Assembly (NCBI GenBank): GCA_948567375.1
Contig: OX419759.1
Span: 40,463,493-40,527,492, forward strand
Direction of reading: 5' to 3'
Length of the DNA stretch: 64,000 bases
From: Lunularia cruciata
Taxonomy: Eukaryota > Streptophyta > Marchantiopsida > Lunulariales > Lunulariaceae
Made by a program: the position numbers and the translations under genes. This document shows positions 11,333 to 22,844 of this stretch, piece after piece; within the stretch, counting starts at the first letter, position 1, and every line of letters begins with the position of its first letter. Below the pieces are notes generated by a model, which worked only from the letters and a program-made list of their open reading frames with translations, ran no database searches and had not been told where the DNA came from.

Positions 11333-12121
11333 TAACAATTTTGAGATATGAAGAGGCAAATATGAAGAGATGCATTGTCATTTCGGATCTGTAGGTTAGA
11401 AAAGAAGTTGTAGAACGGTATAGTTGTTAGAATTGTCGATTTGTTCACTACTTAAGAGTGGCATTCGCAGAGAAATGTTGTTCAATGCTCATAATTTCTG
11501 AGAATAGATAAAGTGAAGTGCTGTGAAGCAGTGCTCGTTGCTTGAGCTTGATTCCAAGTATCAGCTTTGCGTTTGTGTTTGTGAGTGTTTGAAGAAATTT
11601 GAAGTGCAAGTCAGTGTGCTTGTTGGATGTTGGATTCCACAGCCTTGATCTTCATTTTGTGTGTTTGATCCTAAGTGAAGTGCAATCGAAGCAATGCCTT
11701 GACAGATCTGAGAGGAATTGTAGTGTTGGTAGTATTTTTCATTTGTGAGTGCAGTGCGAGGTTGATGTGAAGCAATTGTGATTGAGGAAGTTGTGCCTTC
11801 AGTGGAGGGGTGGAACACAATTCTAAGGTGAAGTCATCTTGCAGTGAAGTGTCGTTTTGGGGAGAGCCTGAATCATCACAATCAAGATTGTTTGGAAAGA
11901 ATTGAAGGAGTTGTGATTAAGTAGTGTTAATTTGTGACAAGACTATGAGTCAGTGCTTGTTACTCTCTTTAGGGTTTCTACCTGAGAGATTAAAGACGCA
12001 ACCAAGAAGAACTGAAATTGTTACTTTGACTTCATATTTGACCAATTCTGACTTGTATCTCTGTGGGAACAAACTTTACTTACCCGATTACCACAAAAGT
12101 GATATTTGTCGGGTTGTCACA

Positions 12122-13075
12122 AAGCATCACTTGGAGTCTCTTAGCTAGAGTGGGTATGGCTTTATTATAATTAGTGTCCAATTGTTGGCAAATTGTTGAG
12201 TGGAGGATAGAGTACAAATCTAATTTTAGTGTGATTTGAGTGGAAGAATGAAGTGATTATTATAGCACTTTAGAATCATGTATGACTTATGTGCAAGTTT
12301 TGCTTCTATAGTGTATGATATTGACAAAGATGTTTGTTGTGTAGCAATGTATATATGCACAACATCAGGCAAAAATGCCACATTTAAGTATAGGAAATGT
12401 CATCTACAGGATTGTACAAAATCAAAGTGTGGGATAAAGATCTATTGCATGAACAATAAATAGTAGGGCATGTGAGATGATGTCAACTATGTGCTGACTT
12501 GTTAAGTGCGGGATGAATCCTCTACTAGATGTACAATAGTGCAAGATTAAATCCTCTATGTGAAAGTAAAGTAACAAAGTGGATAAGTAAGCAATTAAGA
12601 CTTAGGCGGCACTTTAACTATGTCAAGGTTGTAATTTAGTAAAGAGAATGAATGGTTAGGAGCCAATTGGCATTAATGGTGGTGGTACAAGAAGGAGATG
12701 ATGACCATAGTAGGAGTAACCAAGGCGGCACTTTAATTATATCAAGGTTGTAATCTAGTAAAGAGAATGAATGGTTAGGAGCCAATTGGCATTAATGGTG
12801 GTGGCACAAGAAGGAGATGATGACCACAGTAGGAGTAACCAAGGCGGCACTTTAATTATATCAAGGTTGTAATCTAGTAAAGAGAATGAATGGTTGGTAA
12901 GGAGCCAACTGGGATTAATGGTAGTGGCACAAGAAAGAGATGATGGCCATAGTAGGAGTATTATCAAGAGATAGAAATTTATTTTTAGGGTTAGGTTACT
13001 TGTATATAAGTGGGCCACTAGTGAAGGTTTGTTGTTCATTCATTTGTTTGTTAATCCTCCATCTATGTAAAAGAC
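12122..13075 (+). other. Spacer between elements C and F, no gene seen
   Basis: This is the 3' flank of element C up to the end of element F. It shows no credible coding sequence. It contains three tandem 119-bp repeats and, about 40 bp after them, a TATA-like stretch (TGTATATAAGTG, near 12999-13010). The layout resembles the U3 region of an LTR with repeated enhancer units, cut off by the F insertion, but no LTR ends were identified. Confidence 0.5.
12605..12961 (+). repeat. Three tandem 119-bp repeats
   Basis: Units begin GGCGGCACTTTAA at 12605, 12724 and 12843, an exact 119-bp spacing. Copies 1 and 2 differ at only a few positions. Copy 3 has a 4-bp insertion (GGTA) and more changes. Confidence 0.92.
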
Positions 13076-13478
13076 CAAGACCAAGGAGAGAAATAAGAGA
13101 ATGGAAGATCACATTGGGACACTTGAGTGTGTGGGAAACTCTGAATGCTTAGCATTAGCTTCAGCTTTGGTATTTATAGGGAGCACACAATGCTTTGAGA
13201 AGCTTCTCAAGATGCTTCCTTGAGCCATTTTCTTGGAGTGCAAACCAAGTTAATTGGGAAGCTTCTTAAGAAGTTTTCTTCTAGAGGTCATTTACTTGGT
13301 GTGCAAGTTAAACTAGTTAGAACCTTGTAAAAGCTACCTACTTGGGGTGCAAGCTAAGCTAGTTGGGAAGCTTTCCAAGAAGCTTCCTAGATACTTCTAG
13401 AATATTCTAGGCTAATTTTTCCTATTTTCTACTTTGTTAGCCCTAACTAACTTTGTCACTAAACTCTAAATTGTTACA
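13076..13478 (-). repeat. 3' LTR of element F (403 bp)
   Basis: It reads TGTAACAATTTAGAG... to ...GTCTTTTACA on the minus strand and matches the G LTR. TATAAATA is at 13178-13171. Upstream of it are clusters of GAA/TTC motifs, including a perfect three-unit heat-shock-element pattern (TTCTAGAATATTC, 13395-13407) and several AAGCTTCTCAAGAAGCTT-like palindromes. Confidence 0.9.
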
Positions 13479-13499
13479 TATTTCCCCACCGCTAATTGG

Positions 13500-16400
13500 T
13501 GATGTCCTTGTTGCCATTGAAGCTTCAAACTCTTGGATGGTTGTTTGAGCATTCTAGAGATGAGAAAGAGGTTCCTATGTGGTATCATGAAGGAGATACA
13601 CTTTCCAAAGGACCTTCTACTTTATATGTTGTCAGCGGCCTTGTTGAATGTGGCAACTTGTAAGGATACTATCAACTTTGTACTTCTCATGATCATTGAT
13701 AGGGATGGGAGGGAGAGGAAGTTGGACTTGAGAGGAAAAAGAAGATAGGTAAGAACAAAGGGTTTCAATTTAGAAATGTGAAACATAGGATGGATATGCA
13801 TATGACAAGACAAGGCAAGTCGATAGCAATAGGAGAGATGATGTGGGTGATATCAAAGGGTCCTATCCAATTAGGGGCGAGTTTATGAACTTGGGTATCA
13901 AGTGGGAGAGGTAGGGTATGAGAGGAAAGTATGACCTTATCACCAACTTGAAAGGTGAGATCACAATGGTGGTGGTTTGCATATTGTTTCTCATGATTTT
14001 GAGCAACAAAGAGATGAGATTTGGCTTGTTAAAGGGATTGGCATATGGTTGTCAAGAAGGTGGAAGTATGAAGGACATGAGATGGAGGAGGAGCAAGAAA
14101 GGAATCTTGGGCAAGTGGATATTGGCCAAATTGAGGAAGAAAAGAGAGAATTTAGTGCCTGCCTATTTGGAATTATTATATGCAAACTCTGTAGTTGCAA
14201 GACATTCATCCCAATTGGTATGGTGGATGTTGACAAAGTCACAAAGCATATCCTCCAAGATGTGATGTGGACATTGAATTTTTCCATCAGTTTGAGGATG
14301 ATAGGCCGTGGACAAAGCAAGCTTGGTGCCAAGTATCTAGAGAACGCTTGCCAAAAGTTCCCAATGAATTGAGGATCATGGTTGGAGATGAGTATGCGAG
14401 GCATCCCATAATACTTGAAGACAATGTTGAAGTAGATCTATGCCAATGTTGGAGCATCTACAATATCAACAATTGGTGCTAAATGGATTTGCTTACTAAG
14501 CTTATCCACAAACACCACAACAACTATGTGACCTTGCTTTATCTTGGGCAAGGATGTGATGAGATCCAAGCTCATATGTTCCTATCAAGTAGATGGAATG
14601 GGAGTGGTTGAAGGAGTCCACTTGGTTTTTGGTTGCTAGCCTTGTTGCTTTGGCAACTTTCACACAATAGAAAAAACTCTCAAATATCTTGTATCATGTT
14701 GGGTCACCACCATTAGTGTTGAAGAGTACCTAAGGTCTTGTCCTCACCCATGTGGCAAGTGATTGGTAAATCATGGGCTACTTAGAGGCACACAAGTTGA
14801 ATACCACCCTTGTCTAGAACATAAATCTGGTTCTCATAAAATGGAAAGTCTTCCTTGTAAGAGAAGGTTTTGTACTCCTTGTTGTATGTAGGAAGATGAC
14901 CGTGTACCATTTGAAAGAAAGCATCTTGTTGTAGAGTTGTCTTAAACTCAATTTGGACTTTGGAGTCAATTGATACCATCATAATTGCCGTCGTGATGAG
15001 AGGAAGAGACTTCACATAAGGTCATTGTAATAAGGCATCAAAGATGACATGAAATCAAGTTTTACTCAAGTTTGATGTCAAACAATTGTAGTTGTTCCTC
15101 CCATTAATGATGTCTATTCTTCATGTGTTCCAAGTGTAATGTCTACAATAATGGTTTGTGATCAGTTTGCATGATCACTTGCTTCTCCAAGAGATAATGC
15201 CTCCATACCTTAGTGGCATATACCATTTTGAGTTATTTCCAATCTCAAGCAAAGTAGTTCCTTTAAGCTATATTTAGTTGGTGAAACACAAAGGCAATGG
15301 GATGCAATCCATCTGGGAATTCTTGCTACAACACGGCTCCAATTGCAAAGTTAGAAGCATCAAAATCTACCACATAAGGTAATTGAGGATCATATGGTTG
15401 AAGAATAGGGTTTTTAAGACACTATATGTTTTAGCTTTTGGAATGCTTATTTGTGCTTGGTGGTCCATTGAAAGCACAAGTTCTTCCCCAAGAGATCAAT
15501 GAATGGTGTAGCAACATGAGCATAATAGTGGATGAACCATTGGTAAAAACTGGCCAATCCATTAAATGCCCATATGTTTGTAGCATCCTTTAGAGCAGGC
15601 CAATCAGTAATGGCCTTGATTTTTTCCTCTTCCATCTTGATCCCCTCCAATGAGATCTTGTGACCCAAGACGGTAACTTCCTTTTGCCAAAAGGCACACT
15701 TTGACTTCTTGCAATAAAATTTCCACTATCATAGTCATCTTAGGACTTCTAGCACATGATTCAAGTGTTCTACCTCTATCTTGTTATAGATTAAGATATC
15801 ATCCAAGAATACCATTGTGTATCAATCTAATAGTCCATCCAACATTTGATGCGTCTGATCCATGAAGAATGTTGGAGCATTAGTGAGCCCAAAAGGTAGA
15901 ACTCTCTACTCAAGATACCTATACCTTATGCAAAAGGTAGTCTTTTGCATAAGGTATTTGCCAATAGTCATTGCAAAGATCCAACTTTGAGTAGTATGCT
16001 CCACTCAATTGATCAAGTAAGTCATCAATTTGAGGCAAGAGGTATGCATTCTTCACTTTTTTTTAATTGAGCTCACAATAATCAAGACAAAAACAAAGTC
16101 CTCCATCCTTCTTTGGAGTGAATAGTATTGGTGCTCCCCCAAGAGATGTACTATATTGTATGAACATCTTCTCCAACAACTCCGTAAGTGTTGTTTGTAA
16201 CTCCTCTAACACCTTTGGTGAGAGCCAATAGATTTGTCTACTCATTGAAGTACTCCTTGGTAATAACTTAATCTCAAAAAGCATACCACAATTGGAGGGT
16301 AATCCCTTTGGAAGATCATCCAAAAACATGTCATCAAAACTCTTGAACTATTTGATCAACCATTGCTTGATGAGTTTCTTGACTCTCTTCAAATTTTCCT

Positions 16401-17984
16401 TGTACAATTGGCTTGATCCACACCATGAAAATAGACTTATCCTCCTCCAAAGCTTGCTCTATGGCTGCTTCATTAACAAACTTCCTATTTAGGGACTCAT
16501 CTTCCTTCAAAGCTTACTCCATGGTTGCTTTCCTAACAAACTTCCCATCTTGGGACTCATCTCTCTTCAAAGTTTACTCTATAGTTACCTTCCCAAAATA
16601 CTTCCCATCCTCAGACTAAATATCCTTATGTGTCTACTCAAAGGTGCCAAACAACCTAATTGGAAATTCCTACCTTGATGTTGTACTTGAATTTATTGTT
16701 GGTTCCAATCAAATTGAACCTTATGAAGTTCAAGCTAAGGTAAACTTAGAATGACATCATAGTGTAGAAGTGCCACTACAAACCTCATACACTTTGAAAA
16801 CTCTTTCCCAATCTTGAAGATAAGAAGATGTAAGGTATGAAATGTAGAACCGTTTCTACCATCCGCCATCATCAATCTACTTCCAATTACTAGCTTGATA
16901 AGAATACATAATTCCTTTGTTAATTGCATGGGCAAGTAATTTTTTTGAACTTCCCAAATCAACCAAAATCCTACAACCACAATTAGATATTATACCTTGC
17001 AAGTGAAGCAAACTTGCATAGGTTGAGCCTTCAATCCCATTTGAACTAATCAAGTTCCCAATAGGCGGCTCCAAATCTCCTATTGGGATTCCTTGTTTCC
17101 TTGATCATTTTGCTCCACAAACTCCATCTAGGCAACTTGTTGAGGTCACCATTCTTGAGTGGACATTTAGCAATATGATGGCCAATTTGGCAACAATAGA
17201 AACAACTGCCATTTTGTCATAAATTTTCTCTTTATGTAATGCCAAGTGGTCTTTGTTGAATGGTATCAATCTCCATCAATGTCAGCTCCTCCACCCATGT
17301 GTAGTGTATTGGTAGGTTCTATGGAAGTCGAGGTTGATATCAAGTTATTTGCAACCAAGGAATCAAAGCATTCTACAAACCACATGGCTTCCTCCAAGTG
17401 TTGTGGCTCTTGCGTAGTTACCTCTAATTTGGTTTGTGACTTCAAGTCCCTCACAAATTGATCCAAAGCATCACCTTCCAATATATCTAGAATTTGCATG
17501 ATGGTGTTTTGGAATTGCATGATGTAACTTCTTACAAAGCCAATCTACTTCAACTCTACCAACCTATCTCATGTAGCTTGTATGGCATTTATAGCTTAGA
17601 ATTGACTAATTATTGCACTCTTGAATTATGCTCATGTCAAGATTGGTGTAACAATTTGCCATTCAGCTTGTTCCACTCGGAATTGTCACCATAGCTTTGC
17701 TACTCTATCCAGTTGGCTGGAGGCCAAGAGAATCTATTTCCATTATTCTTGAAGATTGGTAGCTTCAAAATAACATTTGCAGTCAAATGAAAAATTCTCC
17801 ACTGCATTCAGGAGATTCTTGCCTTTGAGAACCTTAGGTTATGGAAACAGATTTGGTCTTTTCCTTCTTGAACTGGTGCTCTTTCTACATGCTCTTGACA
17901 TCAATCATCTCATTTATCCAACAATTGATTAAGGTGCTCAATTTGTTGCTACATAGCAATGATAACCTTGGGCATTGCCACCAT
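13500..17984 (-). pseudogene. gag-pol of element F, heavily broken
   Basis: Fragments in gag-to-integrase order on the minus strand are: gag (start near 17984; NTIMQILDILEGDALDQFV at about 17510-17450), a CCHC knuckle (CFYCCQIGHHIAKC, near 17210), protease (CRILVDLGSS, near 16970; D-L-G instead of D-S-G), and the RT N-terminus (PIYWLSPKVLEELQTTLTEL, near 16230). The RT active-site region near 15820 is damaged. RNase H pieces run from 15668 to 15000, and integrase (MPRILISNHDPQF, 14404-14366) continues to about 13850. Many stops and frameshifts separate these. The second catalytic Asp of integrase is Asn. Frame use is like G: gag ends at TAG (17082-17080) and protease-pol continues in the -1 frame. 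Confidence 0.82.
17057..17101 (-). promoter_or_regulatory. Frameshift-signal remnant at the gag/pol junction of F
   Basis: On the minus strand AGGAAAC (17101-17095, a decayed form of GGGAAAC in G) is followed by a 7-nt spacer. A perfect 9-bp hairpin comes next: CCCAATAGG (17087-17079), a 13-nt loop, and CCTATTGGG (17065-17057). It matches the G hairpin in position, spacer and loop length. Confidence 0.6.
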
Positions 17985-18243
17985 GGTTACTACTCCATCA
18001 CACCACTCCCAATCTATCTAATTATTAATAGATAGATACATCATGCACATCATTCTCCATAAGTTATAATCAAAAGTACCAAAGGTTCCTCAAACAAGGT
18101 GATTGTATTCAAATAAATCTTGCCCAAAGCATGAGGTGATGGACTATGTGAAATGATGCTTGGGTTGTACTTGGATAAAAAAAATCCCCATGGTTTGGCA
18201 GAAATGGATTTGGTGGTCCATAGATTCCATCCATCTCATTCTT

Positions 18244-18532
18244 GCTTTGATACCAATGTAAGAGACCAAGACCAAGGAGAGAAATAGGAGAATAGAAGAT
18301 CACATTGGGACACTTGAGTGTGTGGGAAAATCTGAATGCCTAGCATGAGCTTTGGCTTTGGTATTTATAGGGAGCATACAAGGCCTTGAGAAGCTTCTCA
18401 AGACACTTCCTTGAGCTATCTCTTGGAGTGCAAGCCAAGTTAACCGAGAAGCTTCTCAAGAAGCTTCCTTCTAGATACCACTTACTTGGCATGCAAGCTA
18501 AGCTAGTTGGAAGCTTCTAGAAGCTACCTACT
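18244..18532 (-). repeat. Truncated 5' LTR of F plus its primer-binding site
   Basis: The LTR occupies 18257-18532. The initiator-Met primer site TGGTATCAAAGC follows at 18255-18244, one base away. Compared with the 403-bp 3' LTR, the first about 130 bp are missing; homology stops at AAGCTACCTACT (about 18532) and copia sequence begins. TATAAATA is at 18369-18362. A three-unit GAAgcTTCtaGAA motif is near 18510-18522. Confidence 0.8.
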
Positions 18533-18684
18533 ATTTATAATCAAAGGAGAGATAGAGCATCTTTCACACACCAAGCATATGGCTCTCTAATTTATACATA
18601 ACTAAGAAGGTACATGGTTCACCTCAATGTGAGGCTACTTTGAATCTAGCATAACCCTAAGGCATAAGAGTAAAACCTAAAAAA
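18533..18684 (-). repeat. Copia 3' LTR remnant
   Basis: AT-rich sequence directly follows the polypurine tract of the copia element and runs to the junction with the truncated F LTR at 18532/18533. The expected TG start is not clean (TTTTTTAGG instead). No second copy of this LTR is seen in the window. Confidence 0.45.
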
Positions 18685-18899
18685 TCCCCCCTGACTCTTG
18701 TCTTGGAGTTAGTAACCTTGCACCAAGTTATCACTCAGCTGGAAGTTCTAGATAGACAGCCAATCACTTGACTCATCCTTTAAACTAGGATAAATTAGAA
18801 CTTATAATCATAGCCTATATAGGGATAGAGTAACTAAAAGCAGCCAAGGTCACCTCTAATGCTAGGTCACCCTACTCATGCTCCACATGCATAACCTGT

Positions 18900-19063
18900 A
18901 GGGTAGCATGATACCTAGAGAAACTTTCTAAAGTTATGACTTTGGTAAAGGCATTAGCCAGGTTGAGCTTACTATCAATCTTGACTAGATCAAACATTTT
19001 CTCCAACACAACTTGCCTAAGAAAGTGATATGATGTCTGTATGCTTAACCCTACTATCCATCA
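18900..19063 (-). pseudogene. Copia RNase H, C-terminal end
   Basis: The minus strand encodes the conserved end of copia RNase H: DSRVKHTDI, then degraded KIDSKLNLANAFTK. It continues the RNase H fragment that stops at 22845 (HLAENQV); the two are separated only by solo LTR D and its CATCA duplication. Translation carries across the repaired junction without a shift. Confidence 0.8.
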
Positions 19064-19857
19064 TGTGACAACCCAGCAAATATCACTTTTGCGGTAATCA
19101 AGTAAGTAAAGTTTGTTCCCGCAGAGATACATGTCAAAAATATCCAAATACAAAGTCAAACAGTAACATGTAGTTCTTCTTGGTTGCATCTTTAATCTCT
19201 TAGGTAGAAACCACACCCAAAAGAGAGTAACAAGCACTGATTCACAGTCTTGTCACAAATTCACACTCCTTAATCACAACTCCATCAAATCTTTCCAAAC
19301 AATCTTGATTGTGATGATTTAGGCTCTCCCAAAAATAGCACTTCACTGCAAAATGACTTTGCCTCAAAATTGTGTTCTACCCATCCACTGAAGGCACAAC
19401 TTCCTTGATCAAATTTGCTTCACATCAACTTTGCACTGCACTAACAAATGCAAAATACTACCAACACTACAATTCCTCTCAGATTTGTCAAGGCATTGCT
19501 TTGATTGCACTTCACTCAAGATCAAACACACAGAATGAAGATCAAGGCTATGGAATCCAACATCCAACAAGCACACTGACTTGCAATTCAAAATTCTCCC
19601 AACACTCACAAACATAGACACAAAGTTGATACTCGGAATGAAGCTCAAGCAACAAGCACTGCTTCATAGCACTTTGCCTTATCTATTTTCAAAAATTATG
19701 AGCACTAAACAACATAAGACTGCAAATGCCACTCTTAAATAGTGAAGCAATCAAAAATTCTAACAAAACTACCATTTCCTAACAACTCTGCAAACCTGTA
19801 GATCCGAAATGACAATGCACCTCTTCATATCTCCCTCTTCAAATCTCAATACTATTA

Positions 19858-22293
19858 CTAATCCAATCCAATGTCTACTTCTTCTTCGGCTTTCAAACCT
19901 GAATGCAAAGTAACTTCACTTCTTACTACTCTATCCTTGGGTTTCATAACTCCTATATCCTTTACCAAATCTAACAATTCTCTTTCTTGATCTGAAATTC
20001 TACTAGTGGGTAATCTATCTAACTCCTTATCTCCCGACCCACTCTTCTCTAATGTCTCCAATGGTAACTCCAAAGACATCTACACTCCTACTTCATCTAC
20101 TTTGGGTTTTGCTCTAACATCTTTCCAAAGTTTATCTATCTCCAATTTCACAAAGTCTAATCTAATTGTGATATTGTCTTCTACCTCCAATATCTTCCTA
20201 TCAACACGAGTTCTGAGACTAATCAACAATGCATTCAAATTTGTGTCCTTTGCATGTCTCCTCCTCATCTCTTGCACCAACAAATTCAACTCGTGCAGCC
20301 TTGTCTCTTCAATATGCACATTGGCCTCTATACTTAGCATTGCATTCATCCTAATTACAATCTCCTTCAATGGCTCCAATCTCAATTTCCTCTCTTGTTC
20401 CCGATCTGCAAGCCAATCCTCTTGGTACATTGCCAATTCTGCCTCAAACTTGGCTTTCACAACCTCCTTCTCCTTCTTCTTCTGTACAATCTTCTCCTCT
20501 TGATTGCAAAGTAACTCTTGCAACCTCTCTTCTTCTCTATATCTCACTGTCAACTCTCGTTGCCATAGTTGCTTCTTCTCTTCTACACTCTCCATCATCC
20601 TATTGAGCTCTTGTTCCTTCTCGACTATTCTTGCCATAGCATGGATAATCTCTAATCTCAAATCAGCAAACTACTGCTTCAAGATCTCATTCTCAGCTAC
20701 TTGTCTCTCCCTTGCTATGTCATTCTGCTTTACAAGTTCCTCTCAATTCCTTGCTTCTCTCTTCAAGTTCTCTATCACTTGATTTTGTACTACTGCCTCT
20801 ACTCGTAGTACTTCCCTTTCTTCCTCTCCTTGGATTATACTCCTCTTCAATTCCGAGTTATCTTCTTCCAATCGGGCTAACACCTGCAACACATGCTTCA
20901 CCTCCGGACACTTCGACTGCATCTCCTTCTTCTTGTGTTCTAACTTTACTAGTAAAGGACACACAACTTCTTGCAGGTACTCCACTCCGTCACTCATGGC
21001 TACTTCAACTTGCAGAGTGATCTCCTTCTTCACCTCTTCTTCTCTCGATACTTGCCTTCTTTGCTGCAATTGTTGTATCGGAATAGACGCTTCACTCCCC
21101 AAACTGGCATTCTCCTCTTCCCTTACCTTGCTCAGACTTGCTTCACACTTTGCCTTTTGCTTGGACCAAGCTCCTCTTTGAATGGTAACTTTTCTCTCCT
21201 CTTGCTCTGGCACTTTGTCTTCTAACTTCACATTACCTTCCTCCTTGAGCTCCTTCCTGACTTCTTCTTCTTCTGCAGGTACCGACATCATCTCTCCACC
21301 TTCATTGCTGTCACTACTCGTGTCTCCACTCTATAGTGTGAGCTCGGGTTCTTCTTCTCATTCCAAGTCTTCAGACTTGCACTTGGCTTCACCTTCCAAT
21401 TCTTCCTCCGACGATGCGATTACTATCATACCTTTCTTCAGGTTTACCCTCCTGGTCTTCCAAGGTCTTTTTCTCTCAACATCTTTGCCTTCTCCTTGTC
21501 AACTCTTCTTCTTCGACTTTGGATTACTCACGTCCACTTGCACACTCTTCCCTATTTGTGCGTGGTACTCATTGCTGCTTCTGATTTGAAGAATGCACTG
21601 CTCCTCCTCCGCATCAACCTCCTTCCTTAAGTCAGGATGGAAATGTGGCACCATTTTGTTGCGCTCCGTTGTAGTGAGCAAATTCAGCCCCAAATAGAAA
21701 TGTGCTACAAACGGCACTATGTAATATGGAGGCAATTTATCCCACAAGTTCCACACCATCTGTCTTGTTTGCCCATGGAAGCACCTTGCCTAGTTAATCA
21801 GCTCTCCTGCAAACATCTTATGCAAGAACACCGCTTGGTGCTTCATCACATAAGTCATTCTCTTTGGCTTCAAGATTGCCATGAGAGCACTCACAATCCC
21901 TCTCTTGACAGGGTCCTTGTAACTCTCTACTTTGTACTCATTATTTGTACGCTTCAAAGAGAATGCATCTCTCACTTCTTGGGTTTCTTTGGCTACCTCT
22001 CCCTTCCCTAAGAACGTGGCACCCTACTCCGAGCCTGCCTCTCTTCCGAGTGCTAATCTTCAATCCGACTCCATCCAACGAGCTGGATTTCCTCTCTTCC
22101 CCTCTTCCTCGAGGCCATCAAGACATCAACTCTTGATTATCTTAGTCATGAATCCTGGAAAGCTCACATTCTAGTTCCTTGCCAAGAATGTGATCCGAAG
22201 TTGGCTCAAGACTTCAATTCTTGCGATCACATCTAACCTCCAAATCGCATGATTTCTCACTGCAAATTTGGAGTTTTTCTTCCCTCCTCCCAT
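19858..22293 (-). pseudogene. LTR-internal coiled-coil protein ORF, copy in D (about 811 aa)
   Basis: From MGGGKKNSKFAVRNHAI (ATG at 22293-22291) to EEEVDIGLD-stop (19860-19858) is 812 codons in a single frame. There is no frameshift, only about eleven in-frame stops. Most look like one-step changes from Gln, Arg or Trp codons. The layout is a globular N-terminal part of about 270 residues (HQAVFLHKMFAGELIN, PPYYIVPFVAHFYLGLNL), an acidic hinge, then about 450 residues of charged coiled coil (residues about 330-740), and an acidic tail with TLEKSGSGD and DQERELLDLV. The start is favoured because it is conserved in C and is the first ATG after the TATA box. Amber codons at 22026-22024 and 20673-20671 are shared with C. 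Function unknown: possibly an element-encoded accessory or structural protein, or a captured host gene. Confidence 0.78.
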
Positions 22294-22450
22294 CTTTCTT
22301 TCTTCCTCACTATCTCTTGGATTAGCTCTCTCAAATTCTCCTCTACACACTAGTGCGTCTTTGACTCTACTTCCCTTCCCACGATCTCATGCAAGGTGAC
22401 TTTTCAATGGCAAAGGAAAATTGCTTGACATCGCTTCGTCTTTAGCCCGA

Positions 22451-22458
22451 TTTTTATA
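22451..22458 (-). promoter_or_regulatory. TATA box of solo LTR D
   Basis: TATAAAAA on the minus strand in the context GGCGCAACTCTATAAAAATC, identical in core to the C copy and also 158 nt before the reading frame's ATG. With no internal sequence left, transcription from here would make only an LTR-ORF transcript running on into copia sequence. Confidence 0.55.
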
Positions 22459-22844
22459 GAGTTGCGCCTTCTTTGTCTCTCTTCAATTTGAGTTTCTACC
22501 AAGAAATCACACCTCTTGCATGCTCCTGTCAGTGTCAAGTGTCCTTCACGTGTATGACCGTCGGTTTTTGAACAATCCCTTCTTGAATTTCTTGCTCCAA
22601 AGGAAAGTTGTTACACTATCCTCGCCTCGGGTTGAGCACCTCCTGATACAAAGACTTCTTACTTTGTTGTATGATGATAGGGCAATTCCGAGTACTTCTC
22701 CTTATGACCTAAAGCCACGTTACCTTGGGTTTCATCTCAAAGACTCTTTTCTTTGCCTTCTTTGGCCATACAAGCGCAATCCAACTTCTCTATACACTTC
22801 TTCTTCTTCTTTATTTTGAAAAAACAAAAAATGTGGGTACCACA

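Larger units (their letters stand above)
8353..12121 (+). repeat. Giant (3769-bp) 3' LTR of element C
   Basis: It starts TGTGGTGCCCACATTTTTTG right after the polypurine tract AGGGAGGGGG (8341-8350) and ends GTCGGGTTGTCACA. The same boundaries, in reverse orientation, are found for D (19064-22844) and E (55301-57292), each flanked by perfect 5-bp target duplications; this is what establishes the unit as an LTR. It holds a TATA box at 8737-8744 and a sense reading frame of about 810 codons (8902-11332). The last about 790 bp (11333-12121) are the part best conserved with E. At about 3.8 kb it is exceptionally long, though other plant gypsy lineages also reach several kb. Confidence 0.88.
13076..18532 (-). 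mobile_element. Ty3/gypsy element F (initiator-Met primed), decayed
   Basis: On the minus strand the order is a truncated 5' LTR (18532-18257), the initiator tRNA-Met primer site (TGGTATCAAAGC, 18255-18244), gag, protease, RT, RNase H, integrase, a polypurine tract (GGTGGGGAAATA, about 13490-13479) and a 3' LTR (13478-13076). It is the same family as element G (59012-64000). Gene order and the primer site fit the chromovirus branch of gypsy elements, but a chromodomain was not identified. Confidence 0.87.
19064..22844 (-). mobile_element. Solo giant LTR D (3781 bp, target duplication CATCA)
   Basis: The minus strand begins TGTGGTACCCACATTTTTTG (from 22844) and ends ...GGGTTGTCACA (19064), matching the 3' LTR of element C end to end. 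Both flanks carry the same five bases, CATCA (19059-19063 and 22845-22849). No internal retroelement sequence is attached, so it is a solo LTR left by recombination between the two LTRs of a full element. It interrupts the RNase H of the copia element. It contains the TATA box (22458-22451) and a complete-length reading frame (22293-19858). Confidence 0.93.

Noticed and set aside
20504-21589. Long plus-strand open frames across solo LTR D
   Set aside because: They are antisense shadows of the charged coiled-coil frame and are Ser/Leu-rich without motifs.
19858-22293. The coiled-coil frame as a host gene (myosin- or SMC-like)
   Set aside because: The whole frame lies between TG...CA termini flanked by CATCA and recurs at the same place in the C LTR, so it belongs to the element.
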